Positions 21,635-33,200 of a stretch of DNA of 64,000 nt are shown here, piece after piece (positions within the stretch are counted from its first letter, which is position 1; every line of letters starts with the position of its first letter). The stretch lies in the NCBI RefSeq assembly GCF_047495875.1, contig NC_092460.1, forward strand, positions 6,624,520-6,688,519. Reading direction: 5' to 3'. The position numbers were made by a program, and so were the translations under genes. Under the pieces are notes generated by a model. It was not told the origin of the DNA. It ran no database searches and saw only the letters and a list, made by a program, of their open reading frames with translations. The stretch comes from Pithys albifrons albifrons. Its lineage: Eukaryota > Chordata > Aves > Passeriformes > Thamnophilidae.

Positions 21635-21648
21635 TTATTTATTTATTA
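21635..21648 (+). promoter_or_regulatory. LRIG1: AU-rich element, overlapping UUAUUUAUU nonamers
   Basis: The sequence TTATTTATTTATTA contains two overlapping copies of the nonamer UUAUUUAUU, the core of AU-rich elements that promote mRNA decay. It lies about 80 bases before the LRIG1 poly(A) signal, a usual location. Function is inferred. Confidence 0.5.
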
Positions 21649-21726
21649 GAAAATTTGGTACAATGTTGTACATTGAAAAACATGTAAGATATTGAAGTGT
21701 CTAACAAATGGCATTGAAGTGTCTTT

Positions 21727-21732
21727 AATAAA
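21727..21732 (+). terminator. LRIG1: LRIG1 poly(A) signal (AATAAA)
   Basis: This canonical AATAAA is followed after about 25 bases by a T- and GT-rich stretch (CTGTTTTGTTGAGAGTGAG), the usual downstream element. Cleavage is expected near 21745-21755. A second AATAAA at 21799-21804 is a possible alternative. Confidence 0.7.
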
Positions 21733-21755
21733 GGTTCATTTATAATATTACAGCT

Positions 21756-24367
21756 GTTTTGTTGAGAGTGAGCTTTTGGGAGTTTCAGTTGAAAATTAAA
21801 TAAAATTCTAATCCATTGCTATACTCTTTTCTGTCTATCTGGTGAAAATGCTCTTGAAATTGGACCATGAAATAATGTGGAACAGCATGAGGCTCTGGCA
21901 GCCTGGCATGTGGATGGGGTGGAATTTGGGGGGTGGATTGAGAGATACAATAAAGAACTCATAAGAAATAGATTTCCAGTATATCAGCTTGCTTTAGTAT
22001 CTGACAAATCCCCCTTATCTTGGCACTGAGAACAGAACAGATGAGGGGGTGTGAGCTTGTGTATAAGTAAAAACCGGGCCAGGACAGAACCAAACCCAGC
22101 TGCAGTTGTGAACACCTCTGGTGTTCCCAAACCCCAACCCCACCCTCGATGGAAATTCCAGAGGCAGCTTTGGAGATAAGCCTGAATTCCTGCTTTAACT
22201 AAAAATCTCAATTCAGTTTCTGTATATTTTAAAAAATAATAAAAGTATTTCCTCCTTCAAATCATAATTTCAGGTATAAAGCATGTTGTCTGAGACTACT
22301 CAGTCCCTGCATACATGTAAGAGTTCAATTTTTTCAAAGCAGAAAAGAAAGAGCCTTTAAGAGGCTGGTGCCTGGTCTGAGATTCAAGTCTTATTGCACT
22401 TTATTCCCATAGTGGGCTGGGATTATTTTTTTAAATTTTGCTAAAATTGAAAAACTTTGCTAAAACTCAAGGCAAAGGGAAACCCCCACATTTTTAGATC
22501 TATTTTTTCCCCCATAGTCCCAAAACTAAAAATGTCCTTTCCATCACGATTAGACAAATGGGTACATGCAGAACAGTCCTGGCCCCCTGCTGGGACTCTC
22601 ACCTGCTTGGTGACATTCCTGGGTCTCTTTGGCCTTCCCATGGCAGTCTGGGATTGTAGAGCTTGTCCATCAGCACAGGAGAATAGGAAACACTTCGGTG
22701 CATTGCCTCCCACCCTTAGGCTGGCTAAAACAATTTGGTTAGTTGTTTGAATTATGTTGTTGTTGTTTTTTTTAATTAAAAAAACTAATCCAAAATGGTG
22801 ATGACAAAAACTTATTATGCAATGTTAAATAAAAACGACAAAAAAATGCACCATTTGGACCCAACAACATACTAATGATGATTATTTACAGCTCACATAA
22901 TTAAATGCATCAGCTGCAGTGCTAACCCCTCCCCCTACCATATTTAAAGAGCTTTGATAGCAAATATAAGCTAGATTTTGAGACAGAGTAATAAATCTCC
23001 TCCCTCCTCTAGCCCCTAAAATTGGCTCTGTTATATATATATAGAATATCATGAAAGAGACAACCTCCAAGTGGCAGGAACAGCTATGCTGAGCCTTGGT
23101 AACAGGCAGTGTTAACAACCAGCCAATACGGGACTTGGCTGAATGTCCTCCTTTTAATTGAAGATTATTTTTAAGAATTATGTCCTTTGTTGTGTATGTT
23201 TTATTTGTCTGCCAATTATTTTCTAAGTTTTGGCCTCTAAAAAGTCTTATTGCCATGTCATGGGATAACAGGGTGGTAAAACATCCAGACTTAACTCGGG
23301 TCACACGTGCTCCCCGGTCATGCACTAACCTGGTTTGGCATTTGTTCTCCCACATCCCAGAATTGTCCTCGTGAGGGGAACAGCCTCAAAGTTAAATTAC
23401 ATCACCCAAGGGGAATGTCATCCCTGGTACATCCGTGTTGGGATGGCGAGGACGGAGCGTGCACGGAGCAGCCAGAGTGGGCATGGAGTGCCACCAGGAC
23501 GAGCCCGATGGCTGCCCAGCTCACCCAGCACAGCTCAGCCCACATGGGCCAGTTCCCACCTCCTCACCCTGTGTGAGGAGCTTCCCAGCACTGTGCCCAA
23601 GCCCAGGGTAAGGTGTGAGACACTGCCAGTCCCGGACCTATCACCCACCCACCCCAAGGAGGGGCCTTTCAGTGCTGCCACAGCCTCTCGGCTTTGCCTA
23701 CCCAGAGAACCCCCACACCAACACCCTCCACAGCCAAACACCTGCAAGCACCACTCAGCCAAGCTGTGCACTTGGAGCTCTCAGCCCTAATGCTGGTGAT
23801 AATTTTGAGTAATTCCAGTGAGGTCTTTTCACCATGCTCATCCCTGCACCATTTTAGCTGCTACAGCTGCTGTTTTCCTACGTGGGAACTGCAGCAGTTT
23901 TGCTCTGCCTGCCAGCAGCCCCCTGAGAGCCCTCAGGATCCATCCATACACTGGCAGCAGAACTCCCATGTTGCCCTTGCCTTGCCTTCCCAGGCTCCCT
24001 CTTGGGCTTCAGCACTTCCAACCTCCTGCTCCTTCAGCTGCTGAGGGATGAAGACCAAAAGAAGGCAAAACTCCATGTCTTTGCACAAGCACAGCTGTAA
24101 AATAATATAAGCCCATGCTTTTACTGGAGAAATGTGAGTCTGATTAATAAAGCTGCACTGGCTCCCACACAGGAATGCTTGCTGAGCACCTGTAGGTATA
24201 AAGAGGAATATAAACTTCCACAAATACAGCTCAAATCACAAACAAATGGATTATTGTCTTTTACAAAGAGCTCTCCCAATCCGGAATACTTTCAGTGCTG
24301 TTGGAGGGCAGCAAGGCTGTAACTCTATCAGCCCCTTCCCCTCCCCACGTTATGAGGCAGGTGCCAC
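21756..24367. other. Intergenic region between convergent LRIG1 and SLC25A26
   Basis: These 2.6 kb separate the predicted 3' ends of the two genes. No exon, transposon or RNA gene is recognisable. TTTATT (a minus-strand AATAAA) occurs near 22398 and 23199, so longer SLC25A26 transcripts could extend into this gap. The open frames on both strands lack domains and codon structure. Confidence 0.65.
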
Positions 24368-24723
24368 TGAATGATGAAAACTTGCTTTATTTCAGCCTCC
24401 CAGCTCCGAGCTGGAGGTTTCCAAAACACTTTCCCTGCAGGAGTTCTAATAACGCCTTTTGCAGCCACCATAATTAGCTGTTTACCCCCCAAACACCACT
24501 TTTTTGGCACAACTCTCACAATGACCTCACTCACTTTCCATGCAGGAAAATTTCATGTTTGGGAAATTGGATTATTGGAGGATTTACTTTTCTCTAACAG
24601 TGAGAGTGGCTCTCAGGCTGCGGGACAGCTGCTGTGGTGGGAGGAAGGCTGTGTTCATGGCCCGACTCCTCCTCCGGCTTCTCCAGCCCCTTGGTGGCCA
24701 CCGGCAGTATAGGCCGGGCTGGC
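24368..24723 (-). other. SLC25A26: SLC25A26 3' untranslated region (predicted short form)
   Basis: This is the sequence between the stop codon (24724-24726) and the first downstream poly(A) signal. The boundary at about 24368 is an estimate of 20 bases past the signal. It carries no recognisable repeat. Confidence 0.5.
24386..24391 (-). terminator. SLC25A26: Candidate SLC25A26 poly(A) signal
   Basis: TTTATT on the plus strand is AATAAA on the minus strand, about 335 bases after the SLC25A26 stop codon. It is the first canonical signal downstream of the stop. Its use is inferred. Confidence 0.5.
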
Positions 24724-24820
24724 TCAGAGCAGCAGCTGCCGAGTCTTCTCGTATGTCCCCAGGAAGATGAAACCCCCCAGGCTGATGGCTGCCATCCTTG
24801 GGACAACACCTGCGAACAAG
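24724..24820 (-). CDS. SLC25A26: SLC25A26 terminal coding exon
   Basis: Read on the minus strand, the acceptor is TTTGCCTCCAG and the exon is 97 bases including the TGA stop (24724-24726). It completes a Gly codon and reads (G)[20 protein letters not shown], then [11 protein letters not shown]. This is the sixth membrane helix of the carrier fold, preceded by the G-LFAGVVPR loop typical of mitochondrial carriers. The human protein continues some seven residues past this LLL, so the bird version ends a little earlier. Confidence 0.97.
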
Positions 24821-26382
24821 CTGGAGGCAAAGGAAAGGCAGTTTCAGAGGGTGAGCAGGGAGTGGATGGTTCTTGGTTGGCTGCAGGGGCTTCAGAAAAC
24901 AAAGCCAAGTAAAACTCCTTGCTGATTTCTTAAATCCCACCCCACTGCTCACTGAAGGAAATCTGTCTGGACTTCCCTAACACAGGGCTCCCAAGCCTGT
25001 GATTTTTAACCCCTCTCCATACTCCTCAGGTGCAGAAGGAAAGGGCAGAAGGTCTTTATGGCAGGAGCTCAGACACATCCCTATGAAGGGCTGCAGATAC
25101 ATGAGAAGCATCTCATCCTCTGCTGCCACCATCCAGTCTGGACAGAGGGACGCCCTCTCTCTGCCAGGGGCTCCCCCACTGCAGAGACAGCCCTGACTCA
25201 CTCCCAGTAACACACAAAGGCCAGCCAGGGTGGAGCAAAAATACCCAATTTGCAGTGCCTTCAGCCACCACAATTTTCAGGTGCCTGATCCTAATAGTTC
25301 CTGGAAATTAACAGGAAACTCATGCAAAGCCAATTGCTTGACATATCTACACTCATAGTTGGTTTAACAGCTTCAGGATTGGCCAGTGTATGCCCCCAGA
25401 GGATTACAGGCTTCCTTTGTGGCAAGCAAGGATTAAACATTAGGCTTGGATCCGTTTGGCATCCCCACCCCCCGGATGTATTCCCTTCAGTCTGGCTGAG
25501 CTCTGCCCTGGCTTTTCCAAACACTGCAGGGTCCCTGCCAGGAGCATGTCCACAGCAGGACAAGGTGTGATTCCTGGTGAGACCTGACTGTTCAGGAGCT
25601 CCCTGCTCCCTGCCTGTGCCTGGCTACTCCTGCTGCACAGGGAAACCTCTGGCTGGCTGTAATGAGCTTTGCTAAGGAGTCTGGAGCACACAGGCAGATG
25701 GAAACATTTTATGGCTTTACTAGACAGCAATTGGGTCTATTACCATAATGACAGCTTTAAAACAGAGTAATTTGTACAAGGCATGTATGGACAGAGCTCT
25801 GATAGGGTAAATCCTATGGAGCAGCATCGCTCCTGAAGCACACACCATCCCTCTCCTCCCAAATTAGGCAGCCTCATTACAGGAGCAGTGGCAGACATTC
25901 ATTTCCAGAACAGCCCACTCGAGACACCTCTATTACACAAATAGGAGCTGATAACTGAGTTATCCAGAAGCTGCATCCCTGGCAACCCCTATTACTAACC
26001 ATCACTTCCAAGAATCCTGGCCCTGCTTCCTCCAGTTTCCCATACCCACCTGCCATCCGTGGCCTCTCCAATCCACGCTTCCCCCATGGGGTCCCTTCTG
26101 GGCAAGGGCAGAGCTGAACAGCTGCAGGAAGGTCCCAAATCTGGAGAGCTGAGCTCTGCTGCAGGTCTGATCCAAACTGGTCCCCACTGGGCCATGTCTG
26201 CCCCCATCAACAGATGAGATAAATTGGATTTATCTCTGCTGGCCCCATCAGAAACAGCTCTGATGGGCACAGGTCTGCTGTCTAGCTGCATTTGCTCTCT
26301 GCCTGCACAGATTTCACCTGGCACTCTGCCACTCATCAACCCCTAATAGGAGACTAACAAGACCCCTGCAGTTACTCTTTGG

Positions 26383-26535
26383 ATCACAGAATCATTTAGT
26401 TTGGAAAAGACCTCTAAGATCACCAAGGCCAACCACTAACCCACTGCTATGCCCACCACTAAACCATGTCCCCAGGCACTACACCTACACATTGTCTGAA
26501 CATGTCCAGGGATGACAAGTCTACCACTGCCCTGC
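26383..26535 (-). mobile_element. CR1 LINE 3' fragment
   Basis: The plus strand shows ATCACAGAATCATTTAGTTT, then GGAAAAGACCTCTAAGATCA, CCACCACTAAACCATGTCCC and CCAGGGATGACAAG, all reversed CR1 landmarks. The element lies on the minus strand, in sense orientation within SLC25A26. The match ends after about 150 bases. Confidence 0.83.
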
Positions 26536-27189
26536 AAAAGTGGGTAAGGCACTGCAGGGCCTGGACACAGCATAAAGGGGCCAGTGCTGAAAAAGGCACT
26601 GTGTGCTCAGCCACAAAACTCGTGTCTTACCTACAAGGTGGCCACGTTGTGACAAACTACTGCTTTTCTCTGGCTACAGCTTTGCACCGAGCTCATCTGT
26701 GGGCAGTGTGTGTGTTGAACAGCAGCCAGCAGGGTCTGGCTGTGGTCAGCAGTGGGGTTCACACCTGCCATGCCTAGTCCACTCCACCCAGGAACCTTAC
26801 TGGAGAACAGGACACCTGGGACAAGCTGCCAGCTCCATTCCCAGCTACACACAGGCTGGGACAAGCCATTCTCGCCAGATTCATCACTCCAACAAACCTC
26901 ATCTTTCTCACCAATGAGTTGTGAAGCCTCATCTACAGCTTTCAAACACCTCCAACTCCTTGTGTGAAAAGCAGTCAGACAAGATGTAAATCCCCTTTTA
27001 CGTGAATGGTTCATCTACTCCGTTGGTAAGAGCGAAGAGGCACACGGATCCTCTCACCCCATCCCTATCCTACCTCCCACCACAGGCCTGGCTTTTCCTG
27101 GACAGAAAGGGATGCGAAATTTCTTGGCATGAAGCAGAGGGATTTACTAGGTGCAGACCAGGAAGCTGAGCCCTGTGCTCTGGTTTTAA

Positions 27190-27480
27190 TAAGGTGGCAA
27201 TAAGCAATGCGTCTTTCTGCCCTCAGAATTCCTCCCCTTCAAGCACGAGATTTATTAGAGGAGTCATAAATCATGTCATGTTGCAACTGGCCAAAAAAGC
27301 CTGACATTTTTATTGTTTTTGATTAATAGATTTATAATTGGCAGCAGGCATGGCAGCCTCTGAGTTTATTTTTCCCAAGACTTTCTTCCTTTTCCTCGCA
27401 GCTGATGCAGCTTGGCCTCCTTTACACGTTACTTTTTCTCCAGATCACTTATTGTTTTGATTTCAGCTGAATTGTGTTCC
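27190..27480. promoter_or_regulatory. Candidate regulatory block (unproven)
   Basis: This is a non-repetitive AT-rich stretch inside an SLC25A26 intron. It contains GTCATAAATCATG, GATTAATAGATTTATAATTG (two TAAT-type cores) and two ATTGTTTT SOX-like sites near 27312 and 27448. It codes for nothing recognisable. Conservation is a guess and would have to be shown by alignment. Confidence 0.2.
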
Positions 27481-28926
27481 CTTTGGTCCTAGTCCACGGG
27501 TACTATCTTTAGGCAGAGTTTAATTCTGGGCTGTTTAGAAAAGGGCACTGCTGAAACACTCTGAAAAGAACACAAACATTTTTACTTTCTGCTGTTGGCT
27601 GGGGAAAGGGGGAGGTTTCCTTAGCCAAATCCATGCCTGTTCATGCCCTTCAGAGCACAACTGCCACCAGCAGATGATGTGGCCTCACTTCTCCCATTCT
27701 CTTTCAAAACATGCCTTAGAGTCCAGCAAGCCATGCAGGACCCAAAACTCATCTACTGCCCCATCACCTCAGAGAGGCAAACCTGGGACAATCCCTCTCA
27801 GTGCTGCTGGGGGGCACAGCTGGACACCTTCCTGGAATTGGTGTTCAGGAACTTCCTGCAATTTGTTTTGAATTACTTCCCACATGTGTAGAAAGGGGAC
27901 TGAACTTCTATTAGCTGGGCAAGCAGAGCTCAGATGTTCAGAGAAAGCTGTCCCCTGCAAAGCTGTGATGTGCTCGGTGCTTTGGGAATGGTTTACAGAG
28001 GTTAGAACAGTGCCCTGAGAGTACTGGCCACAGCAAGTGGGTTAAAAAGCTGTGAGAAATTACAGGGAAAACATCCAGGTAAGGCTTCCAAAAATCTCTC
28101 CCTTTCTCTTTGAGGCCATGGGCGGGTGGGACACAAGCCCTACTAAAGGAAGCAGAGGCTGAACTTCATGGGCCGGAGAAGTTGTTTAAGATGTATATTC
28201 ACTATGAGTGGCCAACAACTGGTATGAGTCATGCACTCAAAGGGAGCAAGGTGGCATAAATGAAGCAGGCAAAACTCAACTTATAAGCCTGTGACACCTC
28301 CAAATGTTCTATAAATGCTGGCAGAGGAATCTGTGTTCCCACACCACTCCAAGGTCAAGGGAGCAATTTACTATCTCAGGACTGAGCAAAGTGAAGCAGT
28401 TAAGAGTCTGGATTGACATCATCCCAGACTGTCACAGTGTCATAAATTGCTAGAAGGAGGAAAAGACTGTCAATAGGGAACATGTGACTCCTATGCTGGT
28501 CTTCCCTGGCATCTCAGGTAGGGGATTCACACACCTCAAGAGGAAGCTCTAGTCTCACTGCCACAACATGTGCATGCCTCAATTTAAATGGATACAAAAC
28601 ACATTCACAGAGAAAAGTCCATCACAGGTTTTAACACAAAGCCACCCTTACCTCTAACACCTGGACCTGTGCTAAGAGATTTGTGCCATGGATATACTTC
28701 CAATAATGCCCTGTTTCTGTGCTGTTCCATGGACACTGTCCCCAGGCAGTGCTATTGCAATGACACCACACCTCTCTGAAGGACCTTTCTTAGCTACCTG
28801 CTCCCTGTTCAGGTGTACAGCAATCAAAAGTCTTTTTGACAGTATTTAAACACAAGCAGACCATCCCATCCTCTCCCATCCCTCAATACACAGAGATACA
28901 ACACCTGAGATGCAGCATGTTCTTAC

Positions 28927-29000
28927 CCTGACAGGCCTTGTGTCCTCCAGATGTCACCAAGAGCAGTCAAAACATTCCCACTGGCAGTTCTGGAACCAGC
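28927..29000 (-). CDS. SLC25A26: SLC25A26 coding exon: matrix loop of third carrier repeat
   Basis: On the minus strand the exon is 74 bases, with acceptor GGTGTAG and donor GTAAGA. It reads AGSRTASGNVLTALGDIWRT then QGLS and two bases of a Gly codon. This matches the human segment AGSSTADGNVL ... VWRSQG, the matrix helix and loop between helices 5 and 6. It enters in phase 0 and leaves in phase 2. Its frame continues exactly into the terminal exon. Confidence 0.96.
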
Positions 29001-30226
29001 CTACACCACAGAAAGAGAGATTGGACACTGTTGGCAGAGGTTTAGAGCTTAATAAAAACACTCTCAGAGCACCAACAAGTGACTTGCTGCTCACTGCAAG
29101 AGGACAGCATCACTGAGATTTAAAAATAACAATCCCCAAAGCCTGAGCAGTGTATTGCATGTGAAAATTGCCTTCAGTGCAAACCAGAGGACAAACAGCA
29201 GGACTACAGACAATTAAATTGAATGTGTGATCTACTTTGTGACGATAACTAATATAAAGAAGCTGTTTCAGTGGTCTCAGAACCTCTTAAAGGACCCTCA
29301 CTCCCTTACCAATTTTTACCTGGCTGCTCAGGACAGGGGTAGAGACAAACTAAAACCAGTTCTTACAGTTCTATCACCCACACTATTGAAAGACAAAGAA
29401 GCAGCAGCAGATACAACCCAGCAATGACAGACTCACACAGCACATGGTGAGCTGTGTGTGGCCTGGCTGGGGAGGTGCATGTTATCAACAAGCTACACCC
29501 CCATACTGAGAGACAGGAGCAACAGGGTAAAAACCACCCATACACCCTCCAGGATGCCTGTCCCTTGCCAACACAACAGCTCTTTTCAGGACAGGGAAAG
29601 GCTCTAGGAATATCAGCTTGCTGAGGCCTTTTAGCTTATGTGGCTGTCAGCTCTGCTCTGGGTCAGCAAGAGGATGGTGGAAACATTAGACCCACTATCG
29701 ATTTATAAACTTAGTAAACTTACTGATCTTATAGGCAATCTTCCTTCTGCCCTGGTTGGCAGATGTAGGCCATCACAATCTCTGTGGCTTAAAATTTTAG
29801 GATACAAAATACAGTGCCAAGCCTTCCTCAAAAAAGATGTACACACACACACACACACTCTGAAGCCCAAAAGTTATCAAAACAACAGAGGAATAAATCC
29901 CTGACGGGCAGTTTAACCTTGGGTGTCTGACTCCGCAAGGATTTTCTCTTAAAGATACTGCATAAGACTCTGGAAGTCAAGCACAAGCCAAAGCCTGTTT
30001 CAGACAAGTCCTTTGGGAAAGGACCAGAGGAGCAATTCAAGGAAAGGAACACAACAATTTCATTAGCTCTGCATACAGTGCCTGTTCACATCTAATCCTG
30101 CCTTTGAGGACAAGAGCAGAAATTCTTATTAATAGGTGCTGGATTTAGTTCTGTAATGACCCTATAGAAAGCCTGGAACTGCCCAGGCCATTCACCTGTG
30201 TGTCTGCTGGACTCCTTTGCTCTTAC
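29001..30226 (-). other. SLC25A26: SLC25A26 intron
   Basis: This 1.2 kb intron has donor GTAAGA and acceptor TGTAG on the minus strand. It contains a short AC dinucleotide repeat (29841-29858). No exon or transposon is seen. Confidence 0.9.
29841..29858 (+). repeat. (AC)9 microsatellite
   Basis: Nine perfect AC units lie within an SLC25A26 intron. The repeat is short but probably polymorphic. Confidence 0.9.
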
Positions 30227-30291
30227 CTTTGCCAACATAATTCTTGTCTTTGCTACATCGAGAGGTGTGGTGACTGCAGCTGCAAATCCAC
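30227..30291 (-). CDS. SLC25A26: SLC25A26 coding exon: helix 5 with carrier signature
   Basis: On the minus strand the exon is 65 bases, with acceptor TTTTCTCAG and donor GTAAGA. It reads (G)[17 protein letters not shown] then MLAK. PLDVAK is the third PxDxxK mitochondrial carrier signature, at the matrix end of helix 5, where the Asp and Lys form part of the matrix salt-bridge gate. [17 protein letters not shown] agrees with the human protein as I recall it. It enters in phase 1 and leaves in phase 0. Confidence 0.98.
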
Positions 30292-33200
30292 CTGAGAAAA
30301 TTAAAATACCAAACACAAGTGAGACATTGTTGGGTGAATATGAGTGCCACACTGCCTATAATTCCCAGGGCTGTGGTCAACAGTGCTCTGTTATTAATGC
30401 CTACAGCATGTTCCCTCACGTCAGAGCCCAGGTACATTTGTTGAGGGTCTGTACACAGAGTGTTTTGTTACTGTGTGTTGACTTAAGAAAACAGCTCTAT
30501 ACTAGTTAACAGTAAATCCAAATATCCCCAGGGAGACCACTGTCCTCTTGTTTTGGACTCTACACATATGAACATGGGAAGGTTGTAAGGGTAATGGATT
30601 CCACTTATAACACCTACAGCAAGTCTGAAAGGAAGAATCTGCTTACTTATTTGAAGAGATGGGACAATACACTACTCATAATTTGTTCATCCTTGAGAAT
30701 TAAGTCTGACCATTCAAATGGTAGAAAGATAGAATGATGCTTTGCACCTGAAACACTCAAGCTCCAGGGGCAAAGCTAGTCAGCAGATACAGACAGACTG
30801 GACCTGGAGCTGGGACTCTGTTTCAAGGGAAAAAGACAAACCAGTGTTTGGGATGGAGCTGATCTCCAGTAAATGAAATCAGCTCCACTTTAGATAATGA
30901 CAATATGAAGCTGCCCAAGGGTCTAAGAAAATTGTTAGAAGTCTGCTGCCACAAGTGCCATCTTCCCCTTAGGGCCATTTTTATTCTCTCTAATCACTCC
31001 CAAACTTCACCCTTGGAGCTCATTACTTTCACTTGCTGCAGCCAGCTCAGCTGTGACTTTCCTCCTGAAAGCCAGAAATCCAGCTTATCCATCTGCATGT
31101 CTCACCCACAAACGTGTGTGTATGTCTGGCTCCATATTTTAACCCTGCAGCTATAGCCTGGCCTCTTGTGCTATCTAGGGACCAGCTTTGCTGCTTTTTC
31201 TCCCAGGATTTTATTCCCTTTGCCTTACTTCTCCATCCTAAAATTAACTCTCTTCTCTCCTCCTCTGTTCACAATGTTTCAAGGAAGTAACTCACGCTGA
31301 GGAAGAGCCAAAGAGAAGGAAACTTCTAAAATGCAGAGCTGCAGTAAGGGAAGAATGAAAGGAGAAGAAAAGGGGGGGAGAAAAGAAAGAGACATGTTTT
31401 GAAATCTTTCTTCTTCCTCCTATTTTTTTTTCTCTGGAACTTGTATAAATCCTGTATCTGCTACAGCAGGGAACAAACTGACTCCAAAGACTGAAGCTTA
31501 CACAGTACCCAGGGAATAAGCTAAAAATAATATATTTTCTGTTCCAAGTTTTGTGGAATGTCAAAAAATTGATCTCTCTTTTCTTGGGATGGGAGATGGG
31601 AAAAAGCATTTCTTCTAAAATGTGTGAAGTAAGGAAAAAATCCATTCTCCCTGCTGGCTCGTGTTTTTACCTGCATCTCTCTCTCAATCACCTTAGGCTT
31701 GGACGTATTAAACCCCTGTTTTATGGCAGAGGAGGCTGGGCCAGCTGGCACCCTGCTTGACTTCTTACAGTTAATTAAGGAATGTCCCATGACAGTTCAG
31801 GAGATGCAGTAAGGCACATGTGCAGGCCCTGGATCTCAAACAAGAATAGCAGGAAAGCAGAGTGAGTGAAGAGCCCAAAATTCCTGGTTTAGGAGCAGCT
31901 TCCGCTCCCGTAAGGTCAGCCCATGTGGTTCACTCTGCTGGAACCTTTCCAGCAATGGTACCTCACTAAAAAGCAGGAAAATGGGTTGTATTTGAGAAGT
32001 CAAAGCAGAAACTATGAGCAAGTGAAACTAAATTCCAGTCCAGAATTCTTTTTATTTTGAGCCAATTTTTGAGTAAGTGACCCAAAGGCTTTGAGAGAAT
32101 GGTCTGGAGAAACTTTGGTACTCATGTCTGCAGTGTATTTTTAGAAGGGTAAAAATAATCTACATGGAAAATAGAGGCTTTACAAGACTGGATGTAGAAG
32201 CCCTTCCTTTGCCCACAGACCAAGATAAAACAAAACAGTGAACCACATGGCTGTCAGGCCTGCAACAAGAACAAAATCTCAAAGCATCACCCAGCTATAG
32301 TGTTGATGGCAACACTTTAGTCAGACTAACTTATGTCCCTTATCAGATCCCTGTAACTTTTCAATGCATTTTTTCCTAAGAGTTTCTTACTGGCAGCAGT
32401 TTCAATCTTGGCTGATACACTGATTAGAACAAACATAATTCATCCTGACACAATGTGCCCAAATTCTTATCTGAAAAGTTTCATCAAGGCTGATTGGTTT
32501 TCATTTTTTTCCCAGCTGACATCTGGATCTTTCCTACTCTTTTATTATTAACATTTTAATGTTTCTTTTTCCATCACTGGGAAGTATTTGGGACAGATTT
32601 ACCAATCAATTCAGAATGACAACAGTAACAATAAAATGCTTCATAAGCACAACAAGGAGCAGGACAGCGGCTAAATTAAAAGCAAGTTTGTATATGCTTG
32701 ACAAAAACACAAGATTAAAGCTAGCATTTGTAGGGAACTGCTTTTTATTGAAGGCAGTGAGTCTGACAAAATGAAGTTGCTCCAGCCTTAACCCTAAATG
32801 TCCAAGGTAATTTTAGAATGACCTGTTCAACATTAGTGCACAGGTATCCAGGAAGAGGCCACAGCACAGGTACTGCTCAGTCCCACCTACTCTAGCTGGG
32901 TAAAGGAAATTAACATGTGAGTGTTTCCAATCATCAGATTAATACAACAGATACAAACTAGCACAGTCAGAATCTACTCATTCAAAATAGCAGGGCTGTG
33001 CACTGCACTAAAACACAATAGGGCCCAACAGATCTTTAAATCACTTCTTATTTATTTAGTCATTCTACTCCTCCTGTCACTGAATTCTCCAAGAGCTGCC
33101 ATATAAGGCTCGAGTCTGCTCAACTAGTCAGTAACCAAGAAAACCATCATAGTATCAGGTGGGCAAGAAAGGCCCAGACACATCCAGCCTCACACTTCTA

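Larger units (their letters stand above)
1..21750 (+). other. LRIG1: LRIG1 locus, 3' part (gene overview)
   Basis: This is the 3' part of LRIG1, leucine-rich repeats and immunoglobulin-like domains 1. The protein is a single-pass plasma-membrane protein known to dampen ErbB and other receptor tyrosine kinases and to mark epithelial stem cells. Eleven coding exons join in one open frame of about 739 residues: end of the LRR array, LRR C-terminal cap, three Ig domains, one membrane helix and a tail of roughly 280 residues. All introns start GT and end AG. Introns between LRR exons are phase 2; those from the cap onward are phase 1. LRIG1 is preferred over LRIG2 and LRIG3 because of close residue agreement with remembered LRIG1 ([15 protein letters not shown] [21 protein letters not shown] in Ig2) and because SLC25A26 lies convergently downstream. 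The promoter, signal peptide and first LRRs are outside the window. Confidence 0.96.
19159..21750 (+). other. LRIG1: LRIG1 3' untranslated region
   Basis: About 2.6 kb of non-coding sequence lies between the LRIG1 stop and the canonical AATAAA at 21727-21732. It is AT-rich, with no recognisable transposon. It contains a T run right after the stop, two Pumilio-type octamers (19321 and 19433), an AT dinucleotide tract (19450-19488), a possible early AATAAA at 20153-20158, and an AU-rich nonamer cluster at 21635-21648. The 3' end position is inferred from the signal, not observed. Confidence 0.75.
24821..28926 (-). other. SLC25A26: SLC25A26 intron with CR1 fragment
   Basis: This 4.1 kb intron has donor GTAAGA and acceptor CTCCAG on the minus strand. 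It holds a CR1 fragment at about 26383-26535 and an AT-rich, homeobox-site-bearing block at about 27190-27480. No other exon was recognised. Confidence 0.88.

Noticed and set aside
22882..23355. Minus-strand ORF of 157 codons between the two genes
   Set aside because: There is no recognisable domain and no start or splice context. It was considered as an SLC25A26 exon or a retroelement frame, but neither fits.
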